Shown here: positions 16,434 to 24,217 of the stretch, piece by piece
How positions within the stretch are numbered: the stretch's first letter is position 1
Layout: each line of letters opens with the position of its first letter
Source: Bacillota bacterium
GTDB taxonomy: Bacteria; Bacillota; Clostridia; Clostridiales; Clostridiaceae
DNA length: 64,000 nt
NCBI GenBank assembly: GCA_021781745.1
Contig: JAJXWH010000030.1
Span: 1-64,000, forward strand
Direction of reading: 5' to 3'
Position numbers and translations under genes: made by a program
The notes under the pieces: model-generated
The model's input: only the letters and a program-made list of their open reading frames with translations
What the model was told of the DNA's origin: nothing
Database searches by the model: none

Positions 16434-16799
16434 CTAATTATGCATACCATTATGTGATTTACCTGCAATTGTTATTTCTTCAAGTTCATTATTATTATAT
16501 TTTTCTATAGCAGCAACTATAGATTTTACTTCGCACTTATATGCTTTAATTTCTGCCTTTTCAATAATTTCAAAAGCATTAGGTCCAAGGCTTCCTGTAA
16601 TAACAACATCTACACCTTCATCAATAAGCTGGTTAGCTGCTGCTATTCCTGCACCTCCACTAGCTTCAATTCCTTCATTATTCAAAATTTTAGTAGCTTT
16701 AACTTCTGTATCATAAATTTGAAAATATTCACATCTTCCAAATCTGGGATCAAGTGAATCATCAGTAATCTTTCCTTTTGATGAAATTGCTATCTTCAT
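16434..16799 (-). CDS. NifX/orange-protein-like (DiNase domain) protein 3
   Basis: A 121-residue DiNase-domain protein (MKIAISSKGKITDDSLDPRF, GRCEYFQIYD, VVITGSLGPNAFEI) and the first gene of the operon leading to both MinD-like ATPases and NifX-like protein 2. Unlike the other two it has the longer SLDPRFGR loop and a shorter, cysteine-free tail (KSHNGMHN), so it is a different subtype, closer to the common COG1433 proteins. AGGAGATG supports the start. It is transcribed from the promoter within the perfect 20-base inverted repeat at 16817-16880. Confidence 0.88.
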   Translation of the reverse strand: MKIAISSKGKITDDSLDPRFGRCEYFQIYDTEVKATKILNNEGIEASGGAGIAAANQLIDEGVDVVITGSLGPNAFEIIEKAEIKAYKCEVKSIVAAIEKYNNNELEEITIAGKSHNGMHN

Positions 16800-16816
16800 T
16801 TAATCATCTCCTATTT

Positions 16817-16880
16817 TATTATTGGCATTTGACAATTATATATTACACCTTTACGGTTTTATTGTCAAATGCCAATAATA
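16817..16880 (-). promoter_or_regulatory. Promoter embedded in perfect 20-base inverted repeat (site B)
   Basis: TATTATTGGCATTTGACAAT (16817-16836) and its exact complement (16861-16880) are 24 bases apart. On the minus strand TTGACA (16863-16868) and TAATAT (16840-16845) are separated by 17 bases, so the operator arms cover the -35 and the start-site region. A strong operator candidate controlling the NifX/MinD operon. Confidence 0.85.
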
Positions 16881-16894
16881 AATCATAGAAAAAA

Positions 16895-16929
16895 GAGATA
16901 GGAATTCTCTAAATTGAATTTCCTACCTC
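16895..16929 (-). terminator. Terminator of the arsR-thioredoxin-permease operon
   Basis: GAGGTAGGAAATTC and GAATTCCTATCTC pair on the minus strand and are followed by TTTTTTC. It lies between the permease gene stop at 17118 and the promoter of the next operon. Confidence 0.8.
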
Positions 16930-17117
16930 AAAAATAAAATCTCATAAAAGCTTACTTTCTCTATTTTTTTATTTAATAATTAATATGGGATATTAGACTA
17001 TTTTTACTACTTTATGAATTATAATCATTATTTATTTTTTTAGATGCTTTATATATCTTCTACATTCTTATAGATTTTCTTTATTTCATATTTAGACATA
17101 TGATTAATCTTTATAAA

Positions 17118-18086
17118 TCATATAATTAAAAAGTTAAACATATATCCTGTAAATACAATTCCAAGCCCAACTATAGACATAAATATTGCAAGAAGCCTAG
17201 GCTTTAATACTCTTCTCAAAAGAATCATTTCAGGTAAACTTAATGCAGTAACAGCCATCATAAATGCAAGTGCTGTTCCTGTAGCTACTCCTGCTCTTGT
17301 AAGTTCACTTACAAGTGGAATAACTCCTGCTGCATTTGAATAAAGTGGTACTCCTATTGCTACTGCAACAAATACTGCAAATGGATTATCTTTACCAGCA
17401 TACTGTGCAAGCGCTCCTGCTGGAATCCAGCCATGCATTACGCCACCAATTGCAATACCTATTATCACATATATCCATATTTTTTTAATCAAATCTCTTG
17501 TAAAAGTCCAAGAATCCATTAGTCTTTCCTTCATTGTTGGATCTGGTAAGTCTAAATCAACATTTACTTTTATTTCATAAACATAGCCTTCAACATACTT
17601 TTCAAGTTTCATCTTTCCTAAAATAATTCCACTTACTATTGCTATGATTTCACCTGATGCAATATATATAAGAGCTATTTTCCATCCAAACAATCCGTAT
17701 AACATGCCTAATGCAACTTCGTTTACCATTGGTGCTGCTATTAAGTATGAAAATGTTACTCCAAGTGGCACTCCTGCTTCCACAAATCCTATAAAAAGTG
17801 GAACCGCTGAACAAGAACAAAATGGTGTTACTATTCCAAGAAGTGCAGCAAGAACATGTCCCACAAAAGTGCTCCCCTTATTCTTAGCAAGTATTTTCCT
17901 AGTTTTTTCAGGCGGAAAGAAACTTCTAATAAACGTTATTGCATAAATTATTATCAATAACAATATAAATATCTTTATGCTGTCAAAGACAAAGAAATTT
18001 AATGCACTCCCTAGACTACTATCTTTAGCAATACCAAATGCATTATAAATAAGCCAATCTGCAAATATTTGTATTGGTGTAAACAT
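17118..18086 (-). CDS. COG0701/ArsP-like permease
   Basis: A 322-residue membrane protein with about eight hydrophobic segments and the hallmark TPFCSCSAVPLFIGFVEAGV (about residues 84-103), then the second-half repeat VPLYSNAAGVIPLVSEL. COG0701 permeases include ArsP, an exporter of trivalent organoarsenicals, and YraQ-type proteins of unknown substrate. The vicinal CSC of the first motif fits thiol-based metalloid binding. It is third in an operon with an ArsR repressor (18532-18885) and a small thioredoxin-like protein (18180-18419), the usual arrangement for this family. Whether the substrate is an arsenical is inferred from the ArsR Cys motif. Confidence 0.87.
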   Translation of the reverse strand: MFTPIQIFADWLIYNAFGIAKDSSLGSALNFFVFDSIKIFILLLIIIYAITFIRSFFPPEKTRKILAKNKGSTFVGHVLAALLGIVTPFCSCSAVPLFIGFVEAGVPLGVTFSYLIAAPMVNEVALGMLYGLFGWKIALIYIASGEIIAIVSGIILGKMKLEKYVEGYVYEIKVNVDLDLPDPTMKERLMDSWTFTRDLIKKIWIYVIIGIAIGGVMHGWIPAGALAQYAGKDNPFAVFVAVAIGVPLYSNAAGVIPLVSELTRAGVATGTALAFMMAVTALSLPEMILLRRVLKPRLLAIFMSIVGLGIVFTGYMFNFLII

Positions 18087-18128
18087 AAAATCCCTCCTTA
18101 ACTATATCTTTATGTATTATTTGAGTCA

Positions 18129-18164
18129 TCGGACTTGAACCCAATAATTAGGATTTAAGTCCGA
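18129..18164. other. Intercistronic hairpin
   Basis: TCGGACTTGAA and TTTAAGTCCGA pair with one G-T type mismatch between the thioredoxin-like and permease genes. No T-tract follows on the minus strand, so it may stabilise or attenuate the transcript rather than end it. Confidence 0.5.
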
Positions 18165-18179
18165 ATCTAATATATCTTT

Positions 18180-18419
18180 TTACTTTTCATCATTAATATA
18201 TTTTTTAATTTCATCAACTGTACAAATTTTTCCATACATTTTAACTTTTTCATTAATTACTATGGCTGGTGTTCTCATAACTCCATATCCCATAATATCT
18301 TTCATATCAGTAACCTTTTCAACAGTAGCATCTGCCCCTAATTCTTCTGCTGCCTTTATGGCATTTGCCTCTAATTTCTTGCAATTTGAACATCCTGTGC
18401 CTAAAATTTTAATTATCAT
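18180..18419 (-). CDS. Small thioredoxin-fold protein (CxxC, redox-active disulfide type)
   Basis: A 79-residue protein of the minimal thioredoxin/glutaredoxin-like group. MIIKILGTGCSNCKKLEANA carries the C-x-x-C active site (Cys10, Cys13), and a cis-proline region MRTPAIVINEKV lies near residues 48-59. It is much shorter than ordinary thioredoxin (about 105). In this operon context, between arsR and a COG0701 permease, it probably reduces or transfers the thiophilic substrate. A good AAGGAG ribosome binding site precedes it. Confidence 0.88.
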   Translation of the reverse strand: MIIKILGTGCSNCKKLEANAIKAAEELGADATVEKVTDMKDIMGYGVMRTPAIVINEKVKMYGKICTVDEIKKYINDEK

Positions 18420-18531
18420 TTTAATCCAACTCCTTTTAGTTTATTATATTTTTATATTCCTTTGGATTTATATAAATTAAAATCCAAAGAAATTAAACAA
18501 ATACCAAGATACTTCAATTTAATTTCTCTAC

Positions 18532-18885
18532 TTAATTCTTTATTTCAGACATTTTTCTTTCCTTAATCTCATCGGCATATTTCAATCTCCCTAGATCGTC
18601 TTTTATTACTTCATATTCATTAGAATTATCTATTATACTTTTTAAAATATCCTTCAACATTTGATTGTTAATTAAATAGTAATATATAAATTTTTCTTTT
18701 CTCTCATCTTTTACAAAACCCATATCTCTAAGTTTTGCTAAATGCTTTGAAATTTTAGGTTGTGAGTCCTCTTCTAATATACCTTGTAATTGACAAACAC
18801 ATAGTTCTTTATTATACAACAAAACTAATATTCGTAGCCTTGTTTCATCTGATAGTACCTTAAATAAATCCGTAAGTTTATACAT
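18532..18885 (-). CDS. ArsR/SmtB-family repressor
   Basis: A 117-residue winged-helix repressor. It has the LSDETRLRILVLLYNKELCV helix and the ELCVCQLQ motif whose two cysteines form the alpha-3 metalloid site (As(III)/Sb(III)-type) in classical ArsR, followed by the recognition helix DSQPKISKHLAKLRDMG. The start at 18883-18885 (MYKLTDLFK) is favoured by AAAGGAAGTG; the frame runs nine codons further upstream to a site without a good signal. It heads the operon with the thioredoxin-like protein and permease and has a perfect dyad operator immediately upstream. Confidence 0.9.
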   Translation of the reverse strand: MYKLTDLFKVLSDETRLRILVLLYNKELCVCQLQGILEEDSQPKISKHLAKLRDMGFVKDERKEKFIYYYLINNQMLKDILKSIIDNSNEYEVIKDDLGRLKYADEIKERKMSEIKN

Positions 18886-18921
18886 TTTTACACTTCCTTT
18901 TCTAGTATACATATTAATCCA

Positions 18922-18953
18922 ATACTTATATACTTATATGGTTATATAAGTAT
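18922..18953 (-). promoter_or_regulatory. ArsR operator dyad
   Basis: ATACTTATATA and its exact complement TATATAAGTAT are separated by ten bases just upstream of arsR. The length, symmetry and AT-rich core fit ArsR-family operators, so autoregulation is likely. Confidence 0.75.
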
Positions 18954-19012
18954 ATTATTCTTTTAAATTGTTTTTGTCAACCTTTTATTTCTCTGAAAAA
19001 ACAGAATTATAG

Positions 19013-19065
19013 AAAAAGTCTAAAATAAAATTTTCATAAAAGAATCCTTATCTTAGACTTTTTTT
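19013..19065. terminator. Terminator-like hairpin
   Basis: AAAAAGTCTAAAATAA and TTATCTTAGACTTTTT pair almost perfectly, ending in T7. It lies in the gap upstream of arsR, before the YeiH-like remnant, so its original gene may be lost. Confidence 0.75.
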
Positions 19066-19100
19066 AATCTTTTAGGTCCTAATTTTTATTTTAATATTTA

Positions 19101-19257
19101 TACTTTATAAATATAGGATTTGGAATGTGGGCTTGAACTGCCATAAATGATACTTCTTCAGTAGTTGCAGCTGGACAAACCTGGGCAGGTTCTCATGGAA
19201 ATGATGTTGCACTTAATTATGCTACCATAGTTATTTATAAGTTTATTTTAGTAATAG
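19101..19257 (+). pseudogene. YeiH-family (sulfate-exporter-like) remnant
   Basis: The frame from about 19101 reads IGFGMWA, TGA, TAINDTSSVVAAGQTW, AGSHGNDVALNYATIV. INDTSSVVAAG followed by an ATIVKL-like stretch is the signature of the YeiH/PF03601 ten-helix membrane family, in which the preceding residues are usually WAGTAI. The TGA at 19133-19135 is thus probably a GGA-to-TGA change. The remainder of the roughly 330-residue protein is absent. Nothing else gene-like lies in 18954-19412. Confidence 0.65.
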
Positions 19258-19259
19258 CT

Positions 19260-19307
19260 AATGACTCCTACAAAATAGCAATAATCCATTATATTGTAGA
19301 AGTCATT
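19260..19307 (+). terminator. Terminator following the YeiH-like remnant
   Basis: AATGACTCCTACAA and TTGTAGAAGTCATT pair with one mismatch and are followed by TTAATTTTTC. It could still stop readthrough from the plus strand. Confidence 0.75.
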
Positions 19308-19412
19308 TTAATTTTTCAAAAAATGCAATAATAAGACTTACTAAATAATATTTACATTTATAATAAACAATTTTTATTACAAACTTTTTAATAATAAATA
19401 GCTAAATTTAAC

Positions 19413-20252
19413 TTAATTGAATTCTAATATATTTCCAGTATCATTATATACAAATCTTTTACCAAACTCACTTTTTAATTTTTCCACTGCACTATTGCCT
19501 GTACAATGAGATAATCTAAAAATTCTTATATTTTTTTCTTTTAAGTAATTAATAGTATTATTTAATCTTTGTTCATCAGCTTCAATTAAATGACTACCTC
19601 CAACAACGGCACAAATAGGCATGCCAGTTCTTTTTATTATAGTTTCTAAAATATTTACCAGCCCCACATGTGAACATCCAACTATAATAACTAAACCTTT
19701 TTCATGCTTTATACCTAATACTATTTCATCTGAGAAATCATCAAGGACATATTCATCATTTTTCTTAACATAAAACTTTCTGTTAAGAAACTCAAAATCA
19801 TTTTTTCTTTCAAAATTTAAAAATACCATTACATCTTCAGTAATATTAAGTATATCTTCATCAATATTTGTAACGGAAATATTAGTCTGGTTAATAAATT
19901 CTTCATCAAAGGAATTACCATTAAATTTATACTTTTCGTCTTCTATTAGCTTGTATTTTTTATTAAAAAAACCACTACCAATAATAAGTTTAAATGATAT
20001 ATTAATATTTTCTGCAAGTTTACCAAATCCACCGCTATGGTCATAGTGCCCATGACTTAACACTACAAAATCCAAATCATTTAAATCAATTTTTAGTTTT
20101 TCTGCATTTTTAATAAAATCTCCACTTTGACCTGTATCAAACAAAATCTTTTTCTCATTAATTTCTATATATAAGGAGAGTCCATGTTCACTATATAAAA
20201 TATTATTTTTATCAGAATTGTTTTCAATAAGAGTTGTTATTTTTAAACTCAT
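19413..20252 (-). CDS. Metallo-beta-lactamase fold hydrolase (COG1237)
   Basis: A 279-residue MBL-fold protein with the dinuclear metal motif SHGHYDHSGG (about residues 66-75), GCSHVGLVNIL (about 193-203) and LSHCTG near residue 250. COG1237 members were named for a role in methanopterin-like synthesis, but in bacteria the function is open; they often accompany DiNase and MinD-like genes in anaerobes. The ATG directly follows the IscU-like gene stop (TAA then ATG), with AAGGAG inside the end of that gene, so the two are coupled. Confidence 0.85.
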   Translation of the reverse strand: MSLKITTLIENNSDKNNILYSEHGLSLYIEINEKKILFDTGQSGDFIKNAEKLKIDLNDLDFVVLSHGHYDHSGGFGKLAENINISFKLIIGSGFFNKKYKLIEDEKYKFNGNSFDEEFINQTNISVTNIDEDILNITEDVMVFLNFERKNDFEFLNRKFYVKKNDEYVLDDFSDEIVLGIKHEKGLVIIVGCSHVGLVNILETIIKRTGMPICAVVGGSHLIEADEQRLNNTINYLKEKNIRIFRLSHCTGNSAVEKLKSEFGKRFVYNDTGNILEFN

Positions 20253-20630
20253 TTATTTTTTCTCCTTATTATAATAATCTTGAATTGCATTTCTAAGCGC
20301 TTGAACGCCAAGATTTGAACAATGTTTTTTGCTTTCTGGCAATCCTCCTAAAGCATCTATTATGTCTTCTTCAGTAATTTTTAATGCTTCTTCTAAGGTT
20401 TTCCCTTTTGAAAGTACCATAGTCATACTGCCAGTAGCAATAGCACCTCCACACCCAAAAACTAAAAATCCGATATCTTCAATTATGTTATTTTCTATTC
20501 TTACAAATATTTCTATATAATCACCACAACTTGGATCTCCATTGTATCCTTCACCATTTGGACTATCAATAATTCCCATATTTCTTGGGCACATAAAATG
20601 ATCTAATGCAATATCTGAAAATTCTTCCAT
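20253..20630 (-). CDS. IscU/NifU-like Fe-S scaffold protein
   Basis: A 125-residue scaffold protein. The three cluster-ligating cysteines are Cys35 (GDPSCGD), Cys60 (GCGGAIATGSM) and Cys104 (KHCSNLG), and an additional Cys14 follows in the HFMCPRNMG segment. The assembly scaffold builds 2Fe-2S or 4Fe-4S clusters and hands them to carriers such as Mrp/NBP35, which is encoded immediately upstream (20745-21572). No cysteine desulfurase is in the window. AGGAGAGG precedes the ATG. Confidence 0.9.
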   Translation of the reverse strand: MEEFSDIALDHFMCPRNMGIIDSPNGEGYNGDPSCGDYIEIFVRIENNIIEDIGFLVFGCGGAIATGSMTMVLSKGKTLEEALKITEEDIIDALGGLPESKKHCSNLGVQALRNAIQDYYNKEKK

Positions 20631-20744
20631 ATATAACCCTCTCCTATTGTATTATGACGAAGACATGATACATGATATTTTATTTCCTTGAACTTTTTCC
20701 ATAATTCACATTCTCCTTACTGATTTTATATCATAAAAATGATA

Positions 20745-21572
20745 TTATTTTAATTCATTAATAATTTTTTTAACTATAGGATCAAATAATAGTTCTAAGC
20801 TTTCATCTATATGTGCCTCTTTATATTGTCCTAAATTATTTATGCTATTTAACATAGGAAGCTCTCCTAAAAGTTTCAAATCCATATCTTTTAAAAACTT
20901 TTCTGTATTATCACCATTAAATAGTTTCATCTTTTCTCCACATTTTGTACAAGTTATATAACTCATATTTTCGATAACGCCTAATATATTAATATTCATC
21001 TTTTTAGCCATATTAACAGCTTTTGCTACTATCATTGAAACTAAATCTTGTGGAACTGAAACCATAACTACACCACTTATAGGAATAGACTGAAGAACTG
21101 TTAATGCAACATCTCCTGTACCTGGTGGCATATCTATTACTAAATAATCAAGTTCTCCCCAAAGTACATCAGTCCAAAATTGCTTAACCATACCGGAAAT
21201 TATGGGCCCTCTCCAGATTACTGGATCTTCCTCATTCTCCATTAATAAATTTAAAGACATAACTTTTATACCATCATTTGTTTCTACTGGATTCAACATA
21301 TTTTCTGAATTTGAGGCTTTTTTATTTGCCACTCCAAGAAGTCTTGGAACGCTTGGACCAGTTACATCAGCATCTAAAATACCTACACTATATCCTAATC
21401 CTTTTAGATTCTTTGCAATAGTAACCGAAATTGAAGATTTACCAACTCCACCTTTACCACTCATAACCCCAATAATCTTCTTTACATTATTCAATGGATT
21501 ATTTTCAATCATACAACTAGCTTTATCTTTTGTACATCCATCCTTTGATGAACAAAAATTACAATCTGACAT
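20745..21572 (-). CDS. mrp: Mrp/NBP35-type Fe-S cluster carrier ATPase
   Basis: A 275-residue P-loop ATPase. The N-terminus has a Cys cluster (CNFCSSKDGCTKDKASC), followed by Walker A MSGKGGVGKSSIS (about 37-49), the DADVTGPSVPR switch, MPPGTGD Walker B, and a C-terminal CTKCGEKM pair that binds a bridging 4Fe-4S cluster between two subunits. It transfers Fe-S clusters to target enzymes. It heads an operon-like run with the IscU-like and MBL genes, from a promoter carrying the shared inverted repeat (21594-21648). Related Mrp proteins are encoded in the Desulfovibrio ORP locus. Confidence 0.92.
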   Translation of the reverse strand: MSDCNFCSSKDGCTKDKASCMIENNPLNNVKKIIGVMSGKGGVGKSSISVTIAKNLKGLGYSVGILDADVTGPSVPRLLGVANKKASNSENMLNPVETNDGIKVMSLNLLMENEEDPVIWRGPIISGMVKQFWTDVLWGELDYLVIDMPPGTGDVALTVLQSIPISGVVMVSVPQDLVSMIVAKAVNMAKKMNINILGVIENMSYITCTKCGEKMKLFNGDNTEKFLKDMDLKLLGELPMLNSINNLGQYKEAHIDESLELLFDPIVKKIINELK

Positions 21573-21593
21573 AAAATCATCTCCTAAGCTTAA

Positions 21594-21648
21594 TTAGCAT
21601 TTGCCAATATAAATATTATTCCTATTTAAAGTTATTGTCAAATGCTAT
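21594..21648 (-). promoter_or_regulatory. Promoter embedded in inverted repeat (site C)
   Basis: TTAGCATTTGCCAATA (21594-21609) and TATTGTCAAATGCTA (21633-21647) form the same dyad as at 16817-16880, with two mismatches. On the minus strand TTGACA (21636-21641) and TAATAT (21613-21618) are 17 bases apart, exactly as in site B. It drives mrp. Confidence 0.8.
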
Positions 21649-21661
21649 TAATCCTATATCC

Positions 21662-22408
21662 TCACTTTAAAATTTTTACTAATTCTTCTTCTCCATTCCT
21701 TAAATTCTTTCCATAAATAAACTTAACTGCAAAATCTGTTTTAGGATTATTAAATATATCTTCCGGAGTTCCTATTTCACATATTTTTCCTTCATTAATA
21801 ATTGCTATTCTATCTGCTAAATATAATGCTTCATTAAAATCATGAGTAACATGAATTGTTGTAGTATGCAATTTCTTATGTATTTTCTTTAAATTAACTT
21901 GAAATTCCATTTTAGTATTCGGGTCTAAAGCACTACTTACCTCATCCAATAAAAGTATTTTAGGCTTTGTTACAATAGCCCTTGCAAAAGCTACTCTTTG
22001 CTGCTCTCCTCCACTTAAATTATTAACTTTTCTATTTAGCAAATGTCCTATATTTAACATTTCAGTTATTTCATCTAAGGCTATAGTAATATCTTTCTTT
22101 TTTATGTTCCTTGCCTTGAGTCCAAAAGAAATATTCTCTCTTACCAATAAATGAGGAAACAATAAATAGCTCTGATATACAAGACCTATATTTCTGTTTT
22201 CTGGTGATACTTTTGTAATATTGAGCTCATCAATATATATATCACCTTTATCTAATTTATACATTCCAGCTATTGATTCTAGAATAACGGTTTTTCCTGT
22301 TCCTGTAGGTCCTAATATAACAAAATACTCTCCATCATTTACTTGAAAATCTATATCTTTGAGCTTAAATTCACCAAAATTCTTATGAATGTGATTAACT
22401 TTAAGCAT
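21662..22408 (-). CDS. modC: Molybdate ABC transporter ATP-binding protein
   Basis: A 248-residue ABC ATPase with Walker A GPTGTGKT (33-40), signature LSGGEQQR and Walker B ILLLDE. It is short: the C-terminal molybdate-binding (TOBE/MOP) domain of E. coli ModC (352 residues) is absent, as in many Gram-positive and archaeal Wtp/Mod systems. It energises import of molybdate or tungstate through the permease encoded 14 bases upstream. Assignment to molybdate rests on the neighbours (ModA-type binding protein, modD and molybdoenzyme genes). Confidence 0.9.
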   Translation of the reverse strand: MLKVNHIHKNFGEFKLKDIDFQVNDGEYFVILGPTGTGKTVILESIAGMYKLDKGDIYIDELNITKVSPENRNIGLVYQSYLLFPHLLVRENISFGLKARNIKKKDITIALDEITEMLNIGHLLNRKVNNLSGGEQQRVAFARAIVTKPKILLLDEVSSALDPNTKMEFQVNLKKIHKKLHTTTIHVTHDFNEALYLADRIAIINEGKICEIGTPEDIFNNPKTDFAVKFIYGKNLRNGEEELVKILK

Positions 22409-22422
22409 AAATTCACTTCTTT

Positions 22423-23232
22423 CTATTTTTTTAAATACAGTCTCTCTTTTTTACAAACAAATTCGAAAGTAATTAATCCTATAATTGAAATAATTATTAA
22501 TATTGTTGCTGCTGCTAAAGCTTTATCTAACTTTCCACCTGATAAATTTAGAAATATTGCTACGGGCAGCGTCTCAGTTTTCATTCTTATGGATCCTGCA
22601 AGCATTAAAGCAGTTCCAAATTCTCCAAGAGTATTTGTCCAAGTTATTATTATAGCTGTAATCAATCCATTTTTAGCTAAAGGAAGACTAACTTTAAAAA
22701 ATGTACCAAAACTTCCGTAACCCAGAGTTCTTGATATAAATTCAAGCTTAGGATTTATATCCTCAAAAGTTGTTCTTATAATCCTAATCATATATGGAGC
22801 ATTAATAAAAAAATGAGCTAATATAATTCCTTTAATTGAAAATACTGGATCCAGATTTAATTTATTGAGTATGGCGCTCATTCCATCATTACTAAATAGC
22901 AATAATAATGCAATTCCTGATGCAATTGGTGGAATTGAATTTGGAATTTGAATTATTCCGCTAATTATTCCTTTTCCATAAAACTTGAATTTTGCTAGTC
23001 CATATGCTATAGGAATTGCAAATATTAATGAAATCAAAGTTGCTATTGTTGATGTATATAAAGTCATTTTTATTGCAAATTGAATTTCAGCATCCATAAT
23101 GCTTTCTAAAAGATAAGGCAAACTTCTTTTTAATACTGAGCATATAGTAAGTAATATAAATCCTGTAAGTATAATTACGAATATACTTATAATTGTTTTA
23201 AAAAGAATGTCTTTATACTTTTCTTTAAACAT
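22423..23232 (-). CDS. modB: Molybdate ABC transporter permease
   Basis: A 269-residue permease with about six transmembrane helices and the binding-protein-dependent transport signature (EFISRTLGYGSFGTFFKVSL, about residues 165-184, the EAA loop that contacts the ATPase). ModB/WtpB-type. It lies 12 bases after modA and 14 before modC, in the order modA-modB-modC. AAAGGTAG supports the ATG. Confidence 0.9.
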   Translation of the reverse strand: MFKEKYKDILFKTIISIFVIILTGFILLTICSVLKRSLPYLLESIMDAEIQFAIKMTLYTSTIATLISLIFAIPIAYGLAKFKFYGKGIISGIIQIPNSIPPIASGIALLLLFSNDGMSAILNKLNLDPVFSIKGIILAHFFINAPYMIRIIRTTFEDINPKLEFISRTLGYGSFGTFFKVSLPLAKNGLITAIIITWTNTLGEFGTALMLAGSIRMKTETLPVAIFLNLSGGKLDKALAAATILIIISIIGLITFEFVCKKERLYLKK

Positions 23233-23244
23233 ATATCGCTACCT

Positions 23245-24090
23245 TTATTGCATTGGTTTTAAATTAAATTTTTTCAAGATTTCCTTTGCCTCATCGGATT
23301 CTGTAAAATTCATAAACTCCTGTGCTAATTCATTTTCACTTGAACTTTGTAGTGTACATACAGGAATAGTTTTAATCATATTTTCATTTTCTGGAATGCT
23401 TATTAAGTCTAAATCCTTAGATGAATTTAAAATGTTATCTTCCCATACAATTGAACAATCTCCTTTACCTTGAGAAAGAAAAGTGACAACTTCATTCACT
23501 GTACTAAAAGTTGATATTATATTATTTTTTGCAGCATCTAATATTCCTTGTTTTTCGAATAATTTATTCGCTAGTTTGCCTAATGGTGTGACTTGTGGAT
23601 CACCCAAAATAACTTTAACACCTGGATTTCCAAAATCTTTTAGAGACTTAATATTAGCTGGATTTCCCTTAGGAACAGCAATAGCTGGTATATGTTTAGC
23701 TAATTCTTTTTCATCTTTTATTAAATTCTTATCCTTGGCAGATTGATAATCTTCCACTGATGCTAAAATGCAAAGATCACCTTTCTTAGAAATTTCCATT
23801 TGACTAATAAGTTCGGTAGAATTAGCATATGTAAATTGAACATCAGCACCATATTTTTCTTTAAATTTTTCTCCAATAGCTTCCATTGGGTTATTTATCC
23901 CAGCTGCACAATATACAAGTAATGATTTCCCTTCAAATCTTTTCTTTTCAGATGAATCAGTTTGGGATACCTCATTTTTAGAGCTATTTGAACTTACTTG
24001 CGCTGATTTTTGTATTCCGCTGCATCCTGTGATTAATGCTATCATTATTAGATTAATTACCCCTATCCATATAATTCTTTTTAGTTTCAT
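23245..24090 (-). CDS. modA: Molybdate-binding lipoprotein
   Basis: A 281-residue periplasmic-type binding protein. The signal sequence MKLKRIIWIGVINLIMIALI ends in the lipobox TGC (Cys23), so it is anchored in the membrane. The mature part has YCAAGINNPMEAIGEKF and GDLCILASVEDY, typical of ModA/WtpA oxyanion binding proteins, and DPQVTPLGKLANKLFEKQG near the second anion-binding loop. It delivers molybdate (or tungstate) to ModBC. First gene of modABC; its promoter region has an unusual hairpin and an upstream half-site of the shared dyad. Confidence 0.92.
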   Translation of the reverse strand: MKLKRIIWIGVINLIMIALITGCSGIQKSAQVSSNSSKNEVSQTDSSEKKRFEGKSLLVYCAAGINNPMEAIGEKFKEKYGADVQFTYANSTELISQMEISKKGDLCILASVEDYQSAKDKNLIKDEKELAKHIPAIAVPKGNPANIKSLKDFGNPGVKVILGDPQVTPLGKLANKLFEKQGILDAAKNNIISTFSTVNEVVTFLSQGKGDCSIVWEDNILNSSKDLDLISIPENENMIKTIPVCTLQSSSENELAQEFMNFTESDEAKEILKKFNLKPMQ

Positions 24091-24126
24091 TTATACTCCC
24101 CCTACTCATTTATATCGTAAAACAAT

Positions 24127-24183
24127 AAAACATGGCATAACACAACTTTTTTATTTTCACAACGTCGTGTTATACCATGTTTT
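24127..24183 (-). promoter_or_regulatory. modA leader hairpin/operator
   Basis: AAAACATGGTATAACAC and GTGTTATGCCATGTTTT pair (one mismatch) with 23 bases between. The upstream arm begins at the predicted transcription start, and the downstream arm is followed by TTTTATTGTTTT, so the RNA could form an intrinsic-terminator-like attenuator; as DNA it could equally be an operator. Confidence 0.6.
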
Positions 24184-24188
24184 GTTAT

Positions 24189-24217
24189 ATTATATATCAT
24201 TCCGTTAATCATTTCAA
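24189..24217 (-). promoter_or_regulatory. modABC promoter
   Basis: On the minus strand TTGAAA (24212-24217) and TATAAT (24189-24194) are 17 bases apart. The half-site ATTGTCAAATGCCAA at 24226-24240, the arm of the dyads at 10.06, 16.82 and 21.6 kb, lies just upstream. Confidence 0.7.

Noticed and set aside
10162-16799. NifX-like proteins as part of a nitrogenase system
   Set aside because: No nifHDK, nifB or nifEN is present, and the neighbours (DUF134, ferredoxin-type MinD pair) fit the ORP-like group better.
16817-16880. Long perfect inverted repeat as a terminator or CRISPR-like repeat
   Set aside because: It lies upstream of a gene, contains a good sigma-A promoter, has no T-tract in the right place and occurs as single dyads, so an operator is the better reading.
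10055-21648. Sigma-54 promoters, as reported for Desulfovibrio orp operons
   Set aside because: No GG-N10-GC element was found at the sites; TTGACA with TAATAT or TATTAT at 17 bases fits sigma-A.
24127-24183. Moco riboswitch upstream of modA
   Set aside because: The leader is a single long hairpin and lacks the multi-stem architecture expected for the Moco RNA motif.
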